Part shown: one piece after another, positions 33,604 through 40,961 of the stretch | How positions within the stretch are numbered: the stretch's first letter is position 1 | How the letters are laid out: every line of letters begins with the position of its first letter | Assembly (NCBI RefSeq): GCF_023150065.1 | Contig: NZ_JAKLLN010000006.1 | Span: 62,001-126,000 of the forward strand | DNA length: 64,000 nt | Source: Zoogloea sp. | GTDB taxonomy: Bacteria > Pseudomonadota > Gammaproteobacteria > Burkholderiales > Rhodocyclaceae | Reading direction: 5' to 3' | Position numbers and translations under genes: made by a program | The notes under the pieces: model-generated | What the model was told of the DNA's origin: nothing | Seen by the model: only the letters and a program-made list of their open reading frames with translations | Databases searched by the model: none

Positions 33604-33807
33604 TCAGCGCGTCGGAAACCCGGCTTCTTCAATGGCGGAGCGGATGTCGCCTTCGGTGACCATGCTGGTGTGCTCGATCTCGGCGTGGCCGGTTTCCAGG
33701 GAGACATCCACGTAGCCGATGCAGGGCAGGTCCTGGATGGCGTTCATGACGGTGCGCAGACAGTCGTCGGACTGCATGCCGGTGATGGTGAGGGTGGTGG
33801 TGGGCAT
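33604..33807 (-). CDS. HMA-domain small protein with degenerate metal site
   Basis: A 67-residue ferredoxin-fold protein of the heavy-metal-associated (CopZ/MerP-like) family. The usual GMxCxxC is GMQSDDC, so the first metal-binding cysteine is Ser13 and only Cys16 remains; a second cysteine, in LPCIGYVDV, might substitute. The rest of the domain is intact (VDVSLETGHAEIEH and IRSAIEEAGFP). It may bind metal weakly or have another role. It lies 15 bases downstream of the PACE gene, likely in one operon. Confidence 0.85.
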   Translation of the reverse strand: MPTTTLTITGMQSDDCLRTVMNAIQDLPCIGYVDVSLETGHAEIEHTSMVTEGDIRSAIEEAGFPTR

Positions 33808-33822
33808 GGGGAGGCTCGCTCT

Positions 33823-34284
33823 TCAGGGGGTGGGGGCGGGTGGGGTGGAGATGGGAAACAGGCGGTCGTAGGCCAGGTTGAAGCCGAAGGCATAGACCAT
33901 GTAGGCGAGGGCCAGGCCGATGTCGGCCACCAGGGCCGTCAGCCACGCCATGCCGGTCCACAGCACGATCACCGGCAGGGTCATGAGCAGCAGGCCGCTT
34001 TCAAAGCCGACGGCATGGGCGGCACGCAGGGACCAAGGGCGGCGGTCGGCGGTGCGGCCGGTGAGGCGCCCCTCGATCCAGTCGAAGCTGGTGTTGTAGG
34101 CGCCGTTCCAGAGGGCCGCGATCAGGGCCAGGATGAGCAGCAGGCCGATGGAGTCCATGGCCGGCACGCCGGACAGCCACACGAAGGGCGGGCTGATCAG
34201 CACGAGGCCGCCGATCTCGAACAGGGCGACCTGACGCAGGCGGTCCCAGAGGCTGCGCTGGATGGGGTGATGGGGGGCGGACAT
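33823..34284 (-). CDS. PACE family efflux transporter (bacterial transmembrane pair domain)
   Basis: A 153-residue inner-membrane protein with four helices made of two BTP repeats. It starts RSLWDRLRQVALFEIGGLVL, with the first-repeat motif YNTSFDWIEGR, and the second repeat RAAHAVGFESGLLLMTLPV ends in YAFGFNLAYDRLFP. These are the hallmarks of PACE transporters (AceI family), which export chlorhexidine, acriflavine and probably natural short-chain diamines. The glutamate in helix 1 (ALFEIGG) is the conserved proton-coupling residue. Confidence 0.92.
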   Translation of the reverse strand: MSAPHHPIQRSLWDRLRQVALFEIGGLVLISPPFVWLSGVPAMDSIGLLLILALIAALWNGAYNTSFDWIEGRLTGRTADRRPWSLRAAHAVGFESGLLLMTLPVIVLWTGMAWLTALVADIGLALAYMVYAFGFNLAYDRLFPISTPPAPTP

Positions 34285-34390
34285 GGGGTGGCAGCGAAAG
34301 GCAGGTGAGGATGGACCGCAGAAAGTGACGGGAGTTTAACGTGTTGCCCGGACCCGCTAAACTGCAGGGTCCGACGCCCTCTTGAGCACC

Positions 34391-34930
34391 ATGCCCCTGT
34401 CGCGCCTCCAACTCATCTGCCACCCGGACACCCCGGATGCCCTTGTGCGGGCGATTGGTGTGGAGATCGCCCCCAGCGCGGACGGAGGCTTGCGCTTGCG
34501 CTACCGGCTGACGGGCGCGGTGGACGGCCTGCGAATTCCCGACGGCGGCCTGCCCGTCGAGCGCCTGTGGGCGCACACCTGCTTCGAGCTGTTCGTGCGG
34601 GCGGAAGGAGGGGAGGCCTACCGGGAGTTCAATTTCTCGCCTGGCGGGCAGTGGATGCGCTTTGATTTCTCCGCCTACCGGGCGCGCATCGACAGCCCCG
34701 CCCTGCCGGCGCCGCAGCTCGACTGGCAGCGTGCGGGGGATGCCCTGACGCTCGAGGCGACGCTCCCCGCGGCCGCCCTGCCCACCGGTGCGCTGCATCT
34801 GGCGATCACCGCCGTTGTCGAGCGCGCTGACGGCGGCCTCCATTACTGGGCCCTGGGCCATCCGCCCGGCAAGCCCGATTTTCACCATCGCGACGGCTTT
34901 GCCTTCGCCTTACCGGCCCCGACACCATGA
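34391..34930 (+). CDS. DOMON-like domain-containing protein
   Basis: A 179-residue beta-rich soluble protein matching the DOMON-like family found in Betaproteobacteria (RLWAHTCFELFVRAEG, YREFNFSPGGQWMRFDFSAYR, WALGHPPGKPDFHHRDGF). DOMON domains bind haem or sugars, but this group is uncharacterised. The ATG at 34391 is used; a TTG at 34382 would add three residues, and neither has a clear Shine-Dalgarno. The stop overlaps the start of the NamZ-like gene by four bases (ATGA). Confidence 0.85.
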   Translation: MPLSRLQLICHPDTPDALVRAIGVEIAPSADGGLRLRYRLTGAVDGLRIPDGGLPVERLWAHTCFELFVRAEGGEAYREFNFSPGGQWMRFDFSAYRARIDSPALPAPQLDWQRAGDALTLEATLPAAALPTGALHLAITAVVERADGGLHYWALGHPPGKPDFHHRDGFAFALPAPTP

Positions 34931-36135
34931 TCCAGTTCGGTCTCGACCGCCTCCTTGCCGACCCCGCCCTGCGCCGCCCCCTGGCGGGCAAGCGGGTCGC
35001 ACTGCTGGCCCACCCGGCCTCCGTCACCCGCAACCTGGAGCACGCCATCGACGCCCTGGCGGCGCTGCCCGACATCCAGCTGTCGGCAGCCTTCGGGCCC
35101 CAGCACGGCCTGCGCGGCGACAAGCAGGACAACATGGTCGAGTCGTCCGACTACTTTGACCCGCAGCACGGCATCCCCGTGTTCAGCCTGTACGGTGAGG
35201 TGCGCCGGCCCACGGCGACGATGATGGACCGCTTCGACGTGCTGCTTGTCGATCTGCAGGATCTGGGCTGCCGCATCTACACCTTCATCACCACCCTGCG
35301 CTATGTGCTGGAGGCCGCGGCCAAGCACAAGAAAGCGGTGTGGGTGCTCGACCGCCCCAACCCCGCCGGCCGGCCGGTGGAGGGCACCCTGCTGCAGCCG
35401 GGCTGGGAGAGTTTCGTCGGTGCCGGGCCCATGCCCATGCGTCACGGCATGACCATGGGGGAGCTGGCCCGCTGGTTCATCGCCACTCTCAAGCTCGACG
35501 TGGAATGCTCAGTGATCACCATGACCGGCTGGGAGCCGGACGCGGCCCCTGGCTACGGCTGGCCGGTGACCGAGCGCAGCTGGATCAACCCCAGCCCCAA
35601 CGCCCCCAACCTGTCCATGGCCCGGGCCTATGCGGGCACGGTGATGCTGGAGGGCACGACCCTCTCGGAAGGGCGGGGCACCACGCGGCCGCTGGAGCTG
35701 TTTGGGGCGCCGGACATCGACGCCCGCCAGGTCATTGCCCAGATGCAGGCGATTGCGCCAAAGTGGCTGGCCGGCTGCCGCCTGCGCGAGTGCTGGTTCG
35801 AGCCCACCTTCCACAAGCACGTGGGCAAGCTGTGCAACGGGGTGCAGATCCACGTCGAAGACCCCACCCACTACAAGCATGCGGCCTTCCGCCCCTGGCG
35901 CCTGCAGGCCCTGGCCTTCAAGGCCATTCGCCGCGTGCAGCGGGATTACCCCCTGTGGCGGGATTTCCCTTACGAGTACGAGCACAACCGGCTCGCCATC
36001 GACCTCATCAATGGCTCGGAGAGCCTGCGCCAGTGGGTGGATGACGCCACTGCCCGCCCCGGCGACCTGGATGCCCAGGCCTTCGCCGACGAGCGGGAGT
36101 GGGAAGAGTTGCGCGAGGCCTTCCTGCTGTATTGA
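34927..36135 (+). CDS. DUF1343 protein, NamZ-like exo-beta-N-acetylmuramidase family
   Basis: A 402-residue protein of the DUF1343/NamZ family (glycosidase family that removes terminal N-acetylmuramic acid from peptidoglycan fragments). Motifs: GKRVALLAHPASVTRN near the N-terminus, FGPQHGLRGDKQDNM, LLVDLQDLGCRIYTFITTL, the segment VLDRPNPAGRPVEG, and LSEGRGTTRPLELFGAPD. There is no signal peptide, so a cytoplasmic recycling role is more likely than secretion. It is coupled to the DOMON-like gene by an ATGA overlap and ends at a strong bidirectional terminator. Confidence 0.9.
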   Translation: MIQFGLDRLLADPALRRPLAGKRVALLAHPASVTRNLEHAIDALAALPDIQLSAAFGPQHGLRGDKQDNMVESSDYFDPQHGIPVFSLYGEVRRPTATMMDRFDVLLVDLQDLGCRIYTFITTLRYVLEAAAKHKKAVWVLDRPNPAGRPVEGTLLQPGWESFVGAGPMPMRHGMTMGELARWFIATLKLDVECSVITMTGWEPDAAPGYGWPVTERSWINPSPNAPNLSMARAYAGTVMLEGTTLSEGRGTTRPLELFGAPDIDARQVIAQMQAIAPKWLAGCRLRECWFEPTFHKHVGKLCNGVQIHVEDPTHYKHAAFRPWRLQALAFKAIRRVQRDYPLWRDFPYEYEHNRLAIDLINGSESLRQWVDDATARPGDLDAQAFADEREWEELREAFLLY

Positions 36136-36151
36136 GGGGCCGGCAGATGGC

Positions 36152-36184
36152 AAAAAAACGGGGCGCCCGAGGGCGCCCCGTTTT
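36152..36184. terminator. Bidirectional terminator between the NamZ-like gene and fliW
   Basis: A6 CGGGGCGCC-CGAG-GGCGCCCCG T4: a strong stem with A and T runs on either side, usable from both strands, placed between two convergent genes. Confidence 0.9.
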
Positions 36185-36204
36185 CATCGGGCAGCGGAAT
36201 GGGA

Positions 36205-36636
36205 TCAGGCCACGGCCTTCAGGGTCACGCTGGTGTCCACCTTGCCGATGATCTTCTGCACGCCGCGACGGGTGGCGGTGTTGACGACCAGCGGGGCCAT
36301 CACGTTGGCACGGACGGGGGAGGCGCCCGGTTCGCCGCGGCTGACGATCAGCAGCACGCTGGCGTCGTCGGCATTGCCCAGCTGCAGGTTGGCGACTTCG
36401 TCGTCGGTGAGGGTGAATTCGTAATTGAGGCCGACGATGTCGGGGGGGGTGACGGTGAAGGCCACTTCCGGGTCGTCGAGGCACTGGAGCACGAAGAGCT
36501 TGGGCGCGTCGTTGCCTTCGCTGTGCAGCAGGGTGAACTGGCGGCAGGCCTCGAAGCCGGGGAGACCGGCCGGGAAGTCGATGATGCGATCGGCGGACAC
36601 GTCGACTTCGCCAACGATGGGACTGGTGATCTTCAT
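36205..36636 (-). CDS. fliW: Flagellar assembly factor FliW
   Basis: A 143-residue protein that binds flagellin and, in many bacteria, CsrA, linking flagellin level to translation. Family motifs: IDFPAGLPGFEACRQFTLL near residues 19-37, CLDDPEVAFTVTPP and RANVMAPLVVNTATRRG. The ATG at 36636 has AAGGGGAAA upstream and gives the standard N-terminus MKITSPIVGEVDV. No flagellar gene or csrA is adjacent, so this is an orphan placement. Confidence 0.93.
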   Translation of the reverse strand: MKITSPIVGEVDVSADRIIDFPAGLPGFEACRQFTLLHSEGNDAPKLFVLQCLDDPEVAFTVTPPDIVGLNYEFTLTDDEVANLQLGNADDASVLLIVSRGEPGASPVRANVMAPLVVNTATRRGVQKIIGKVDTSVTLKAVA

Positions 36637-36790
36637 GGTTTTTCCCCTTTTGGAATGGAAGCGGAGGGCGAGCGGAGGTCCGCTTGCGCGTTTGTTTTCT
36701 TCCATCATAGACAGGGGGGCGCAATTCGACCCCGTGAAGTGAGGGGGCTTTTGCCCCTATTCCTGCCGACCGGCGCGGGGTGGGGCAATG

Positions 36791-36818
36791 AAAAAGGGCG
36801 CCCGTGGGCGCCCTTTGC
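36791..36818 (-). terminator. Intrinsic terminator after the DEAD-box helicase
   Basis: AAAAGGGCGCC-CGTG-GGCGCCCTTT, read on the minus strand, forms a strong stem with a short T-run 36 bases past the helicase stop. Confidence 0.82.
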
Positions 36819-36854
36819 GGGATAGGCCGGGGTTGAGCCCGGCCGGATCCTGTC

Positions 36855-38375
36855 TTAGCGGTCGCGATTGAAGGTGCGGCCGGCGCGGGGCTTGCCGCCG
36901 GTGCCTTCACTGCGGGCGCCGCCAAAACCACCGCCACTGTTGTGGTGGGTGGAGCTGCGCTTGGCCACGTGGGGGAACTCGGTGCGGTGCTCCGGGTGGC
37001 GCGGGGCGCCGTCGGCGCGGCGGGGCGCGTCACGGAAATCGCGACGGCCTTCGCCGTTGCCGGCCCAGGGGCTGGCGGGGCGGCCATCGGCGTCACGACG
37101 CGGTTCGCGGTCACCGCGGCCGCCGCCGAAACCACCGGACGGGCGCTTGTCACCGAAGCGACCGCCGCCGTTGCCGAAGCTGCGGCCACCATCGCGACGC
37201 GGGCCGCCAGGGCGGCGCTCGTCGGCGGGCATGGTGCTGCGCGGCTCGAGGCCGGGCAGGGTGTGCACGGCCAGGGGCTGGCGGGTGTAACGCTCGATGG
37301 CGCGCAGCAGGCGCACGTCGCGGCGTTCGGCCAGGCTGATGGCCACGCCGTTGGAACCACCGCGACCGGTGCGGCCGATGCGGTGCACGTAGTCGGCGGC
37401 CACCTTGGGCAGGTCGTAGTTGATCACGTGGCTGATGGTGCGCACGTCGATGCCGCGGGCAGCCACGTCGGTGGCGATGAGGACGCGCAGGTGGCCGCGA
37501 CGCAGCTGGTCGAGGGTACGGGTGCGCATGCGCTGGTTCATGTCGCCGTGGAGGGCGGCCACCGAGTGACCCTGGGATTCCAGGTTCAGGGTCAGGGCAT
37601 CGGCGTCGCGCTTGGTGGCGGTGAACACGATGGCCTGTTCGACGCCGACATCACGCAGCAGGCCGTCGAGGAGACGGTTCTTGTGGCTGATGTCGTCGGC
37701 CACCATCAGGCGCTGCTCGATGTTCTCGTGGCGGGTCTGGGCGGAGGCGATCTCGATGCGCTCCGGGTCCTTCAGCAGGCGCTGCATCATGCGGGCGACC
37801 TGGCCGTCGAGGGTGGCGGAGAAGAACAGGGTCTGGCGGTTGGCCGGCAGCTTGGCGACGATGGCCTCGATGTCGTCCACGAAGCCCATGTCGAGCATGC
37901 GGTCGGCTTCGTCGAGGATCAGGATTTCCAGGCGGGCGAAGTCGATGCGGCCGCTGTTCATCTGGTCCATCAGGCGGCCGGGGGTGGCCACCAGGATTTC
38001 ATAGGGGCTGGACAGCAGCTTGTTCTGCACCGGGTAGGGCATGCCGCCGACCACGCTGACGGCCTTGGCGTAGCGCAGGTTCTTGCCGTAGCCCTTGCAG
38101 GCGTCGGTGACCTGGACGGCCAGTTCGCGGGTCGGGGTGAGCACCAGCACGCGGGGCCCGCGGGCCTTGATGGTCGGTTCGGCGGTCAGGCGCTGCAGGG
38201 ACGGCAGCATGAAGGCGGCGGTCTTGCCGGAGCCGGTCTGGCTCGATACGACGAGATCCTTGCCGGCAAGCGCAGCGGGGATGGCGGCTTGCTGAACGGC
38301 GGTGGGTTCGGTGTAGCCGGCGTCTGCAACGGCTTTGACGATGTTCTCGGACAGGCCGAGGCTGGCGAAATCCAT
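36855..38375 (-). CDS. DEAD-box ATP-dependent RNA helicase (RhlE-like)
   Basis: A 506-residue RNA helicase. In order: Q-motif region YTEPTAVQQAAIP, motif I SQTGSGKT (residues 45-52), motif Ia TPTRELA, DEAD box LILDEADRMLD, motif III FSATLD, and motif VI HRIGRTGRGG. A C-terminal tail of about 130 residues rich in Gly, Arg, Asp and Pro follows (GGRFGDKRPSGGFGGGRGDR), typical of RhlE-type proteins that unwind rRNA or mRNA, often in the cold. An ATG 36 codons upstream is in frame, but MDFASLGLSENIVKAV is the normal family start. The mRNA leader is about 200 bases and contains a probable terminator. Confidence 0.93.
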   Translation of the reverse strand: MDFASLGLSENIVKAVADAGYTEPTAVQQAAIPAALAGKDLVVSSQTGSGKTAAFMLPSLQRLTAEPTIKARGPRVLVLTPTRELAVQVTDACKGYGKNLRYAKAVSVVGGMPYPVQNKLLSSPYEILVATPGRLMDQMNSGRIDFARLEILILDEADRMLDMGFVDDIEAIVAKLPANRQTLFFSATLDGQVARMMQRLLKDPERIEIASAQTRHENIEQRLMVADDISHKNRLLDGLLRDVGVEQAIVFTATKRDADALTLNLESQGHSVAALHGDMNQRMRTRTLDQLRRGHLRVLIATDVAARGIDVRTISHVINYDLPKVAADYVHRIGRTGRGGSNGVAISLAERRDVRLLRAIERYTRQPLAVHTLPGLEPRSTMPADERRPGGPRRDGGRSFGNGGGRFGDKRPSGGFGGGRGDREPRRDADGRPASPWAGNGEGRRDFRDAPRRADGAPRHPEHRTEFPHVAKRSSTHHNSGGGFGGARSEGTGGKPRAGRTFNRDR

Positions 38376-38614
38376 GTTCGCTTCCTTATCTTTGGTATTG
38401 CGGATGCGGTGCCCGCGAAGAAAAAACGGCAACGCGTCGCCGCGCAGGGAATGCGCGCAACAGTTGGGCTGCCTGACTGGCATATCGGCACTAACCGATC
38501 AGGACAACCTCTCGTCGAATACGGGAGATATAAGAAGGTCAGGGACGATGTGACTCGGTGCGAACCGCTTTGCACCGGACCGCGCACTATAGTGGTAAAG
38601 CGCTGACGGCACAA
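38376..38614 (-). promoter_or_regulatory. Promoter and long leader of the DEAD-box helicase gene
   Basis: On the minus strand TTGTGC (38614-38609) and TATAGT (38591-38586), 17 bases apart, form a good sigma-70 promoter. Transcription should start near 38579, giving a leader of about 200 bases before the ATG at 38375. Long leaders are known for cold-shock DEAD-box genes such as E. coli deaD. No gene was found in the leader; the rest of the gap, 38615-38790, holds only the upstream region of the metallopeptidase gene. Confidence 0.65.
38421..38442 (-). terminator. Leader terminator (attenuator candidate) of the helicase mRNA
   Basis: On the minus strand CGGCGA-CGCG-TTGCCG is followed directly by T6, an intrinsic-terminator shape inside the helicase leader, 45 bases before the start codon and about 135 bases after the predicted transcript start. 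Confidence 0.55.
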
Positions 38615-38790
38615 GAAAAATGTTGCGGCGCAAAACCCGGGCAGCCTCGCCGACGGGCGCTGGCAGCCCGTTTAATTCCCCTGGAATGATCGCTTGAGAC
38701 ACACTATTTGACGTCATTTGCTGGCATATTGACTTGAACAAGGGGGCGCCACGCCTCACCCTTGCGGCCTGATCCAGAAAAGGAAACTCC

Positions 38791-39654
38791 ATGCGTTTCG
38801 ATAACAGCCGGGAAAGCGAGAACGTCGAGGATCGCCGCGGCGGCGGCGGCGGCGGTGGCCTGCCCGTGGGGGGCAAGGGCATCGGCCTGGGCACCATCGT
38901 GCTGGCCCTGGTGGCCATGTATTTCGGGGTTGATCCGAGCATCGTGCTGAATCAGGCCATCCAGGCGCCGGCTCCGGCGGAGAGCTCGCGCCCTGCGGGA
39001 CCGCCGGCCAACGATGCGGAGTCGAAGTTCATCCGCCATGTGCTGGCCGAAACCGAGGACACCTGGCAGCAGATCTTCCGCCAGAACGGCAAGCAGTATT
39101 CCGAGCCGACCCTGGTGCTCTTCTCCGGGGCCACGCGCACGGCCTGTGGGGTCGGCCAGGCGGCGATGGGGCCGTTCTATTGCCCCGCTGACCAGAAGGT
39201 GTATATCGATCTGTCCTTCTACCAGGAGCTGAAGAGCCGCTACAAGGCGCCGGGAGACTTCGCCCAGGCCTACGTGATCGCCCACGAGGTCGGCCACCAC
39301 GTGCAGAACCTGCTGGGCATCTCGGGCAAGGTGCAGGCCGCGCGGGAGCGGGCCTCGGAGCGGGAGGCCAACGCCCTGTCGGTGCGTCTGGAGCTGCAGG
39401 CCGACTGCCTTGCCGGGGTGTGGGCGAAGAATGCCGACGCAGCCCGGGGCATCCTCGAGGCCGGCGATGTGGAGGAAGCCCTGCAGGCGGCCACGGCCAT
39501 CGGCGACGACACCCTGCAGAAGCAGGCCCAGGGCTACGCCGTGCCCGACAGCTTCACCCACGGCTCGGCCGAGCAGCGCATGCGCTGGTTCAAGCGCGGC
39601 ATGGAGTCGGGGCAACTGGCGGCGTGCAACACTTTCCAGGCCCGCAGCCTCTGA
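38791..39654 (+). CDS. Neutral zinc metallopeptidase, YpfJ/KPN_02809 family
   Basis: A 287-residue membrane-anchored putative zinc protease. The start has a charged, Gly-rich N-terminus (MRFDNSRESENVEDRRGGG), then one transmembrane helix (IGLGTIVLALVAMYFGVDP, about residues 30-50), then a periplasmic domain. The zinc motif is HEVGHH (about residues 165-170), followed by a distant Glu in ELQADCLAGVWA. Further family motifs are ACGVGQAAMGPFYCPADQKVY and RMRWFKRGMESG. Substrate unknown. A strong terminator follows. Confidence 0.93.
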   Translation: MRFDNSRESENVEDRRGGGGGGGLPVGGKGIGLGTIVLALVAMYFGVDPSIVLNQAIQAPAPAESSRPAGPPANDAESKFIRHVLAETEDTWQQIFRQNGKQYSEPTLVLFSGATRTACGVGQAAMGPFYCPADQKVYIDLSFYQELKSRYKAPGDFAQAYVIAHEVGHHVQNLLGISGKVQAARERASEREANALSVRLELQADCLAGVWAKNADAARGILEAGDVEEALQAATAIGDDTLQKQAQGYAVPDSFTHGSAEQRMRWFKRGMESGQLAACNTFQARSL

Positions 39655-39671
39655 TTTAGCGCCTGAAAAGG

Positions 39672-39708
39672 AAAAGGGCCGGCCCCCGCAAGGAGGCCGG
39701 CCCTTTTT
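39672..39708. terminator. Bidirectional terminator between the metallopeptidase and VOC genes
   Basis: AAAAGGGCCGGCC and GGCCGGCCCTTTTT form a 12-pair stem with A and T tails on both strands, between two convergent genes. Confidence 0.9.
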
Positions 39709-39722
39709 ACGTGCAGCAGCGA

Positions 39723-40196
39723 TCAGCCTGCCAGTCTGGCGAAGGCGTCGATCACTTCGGGCGGCGCCTGGACCAGTTCGATCAGCACGCCTTCACCCCC
39801 GATGGGGAACTCTTCGTTGCCCTTGGGGTGGAGGAAGGTGATGTCGAAACCGGCGGCGCCCTTGCGGATGCCGCCCGGCGCAAAGCGCACGCCGTTGGCG
39901 GAGAGCCACTCGACGGCCTTGGGCAGGTCGTCGATCCACAGGCCCACGTGGTTCAGCGGGGTGGTGTGCACGGCGGGCTTCTTCTCGGGGTCGAGGGGCT
40001 GCATCAGGTCTACTTCGACCTTGAACGGGCCCTTGCCCATGGCGGTGATGTCCTCGTCCACGTTTTCGCGTTCGGACACGAAGTTGCCGGTGACCTCGAG
40101 GCCGAACATGTCGACCCACAGGGTACGCAGGCGGTCCTTGGACGGCCCGCCGATGGCGATCTGCTGGACGCCGAGGACTTTGAATGGTCTTGTCAT
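39723..40196 (-). CDS. VOC family (glyoxalase-like) protein
   Basis: A 157-residue metalloenzyme-fold protein of the vicinal oxygen chelate superfamily, with two beta-alpha-beta-beta-beta modules. Motifs: [13 protein letters not shown] at the start, [17 protein letters not shown] at mid-protein, and [13 protein letters not shown] with the final metal Glu. It could be a glyoxalase I, a methylmalonyl-CoA-epimerase-like enzyme or a dioxygenase relative; the sequence alone does not decide. It follows the OmpR-type regulator by 45 bases on the same strand, and the fused acyl-CoA mutase lies 6 kb away. Confidence 0.82.
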   Translation of the reverse strand: MTRPFKVLGVQQIAIGGPSKDRLRTLWVDMFGLEVTGNFVSERENVDEDITAMGKGPFKVEVDLMQPLDPEKKPAVHTTPLNHVGLWIDDLPKAVEWLSANGVRFAPGGIRKGAAGFDITFLHPKGNEEFPIGGEGVLIELVQAPPEVIDAFARLAG

Positions 40197-40241
40197 GATT
40201 GGTTTTTCCCTCCTTACAGGAAAGGGGATTTTACGGGAGTT

Positions 40242-40961
40242 TCACTCCCACTCCACGCTGGCGCACAGCAGGTAGCCCGCGCCGTACACCGTCTTGATGA
40301 TCTTCGGGTCCTGGGGATCGTCCTCGAGCTTGCGGCGCAGGCGGGAGATGCGCACGTCGATGCTGCGGTCGAAGGGGTCCAGGTCGCGCTCGCCGATCAG
40401 CTGTTCGCGGGTGAGGATCTTGTTGGGGCGCTTGAGCAGGGTCTGCAGCAGGGCGGCTTCGGCGGCGGAGAGGGAGACTTCGCGGCCGTCTTCGGTGCAC
40501 AGGTTGAGGCGGCCGATGTCGAAGTGCCAGCCGGCGAAGCGTGCGCCGGTGTGGCCGGTGGCTTCGCTGGCGGGGGCTTTCTGGTAGCGCCGCAGGATGG
40601 AGCGCACCCGGGCGACGAGCTCGCGGGGTTCGAAGGGTTTGACGAGGTAGTCGTCGGCGCCCAGCTCAAGGCCCAGCACCCGGTCGGTGAGGCCGTCGCG
40701 GCCGGTGAGGATGAGGGCGGCGCAGGGGTGCTGCTCCTGCAGCTCGCGCAGCACCTGCAGGCCGTCCATGTCGGGCAGGCCCAGGTCGAGGATGGCCAGT
40801 TCGGGCTGAGCGCGCCGGACTTTGGCGAGCAGGGCCCGGCCGGTGCCGAAGGTTTCGGTGCGGAAGCCGTATTCGCCGAGGGTGCTGGCGATGAGCCGGG
40901 CGATGTCGGCTTCGTCCTCGACGACGAAGATGAGGGGGGTGTCCTTGTCGGGGGTGGTCAT
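40242..40961 (-). CDS. OmpR/PhoB family response regulator
   Basis: A 239-residue two-component regulator. The receiver domain has acid residues in VVEDEADIA, the phosphoacceptor Asp59 in LAILDLGLPDMDG, and the lysine in DDYLVKPFEP. The winged-helix output domain includes LSAAEAALLQTLLKRPNKILTREQL and DVRISRLRRKLEDDP...IKTVYGAGYLL. Its start overlaps the stop of the hybrid kinase by four bases, so the kinase is its cognate sensor. Target genes are unknown. Confidence 0.94.
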   Translation of the reverse strand: MTTPDKDTPLIFVVEDEADIARLIASTLGEYGFRTETFGTGRALLAKVRRAQPELAILDLGLPDMDGLQVLRELQEQHPCAALILTGRDGLTDRVLGLELGADDYLVKPFEPRELVARVRSILRRYQKAPASEATGHTGARFAGWHFDIGRLNLCTEDGREVSLSAAEAALLQTLLKRPNKILTREQLIGERDLDPFDRSIDVRISRLRRKLEDDPQDPKIIKTVYGAGYLLCASVEWE

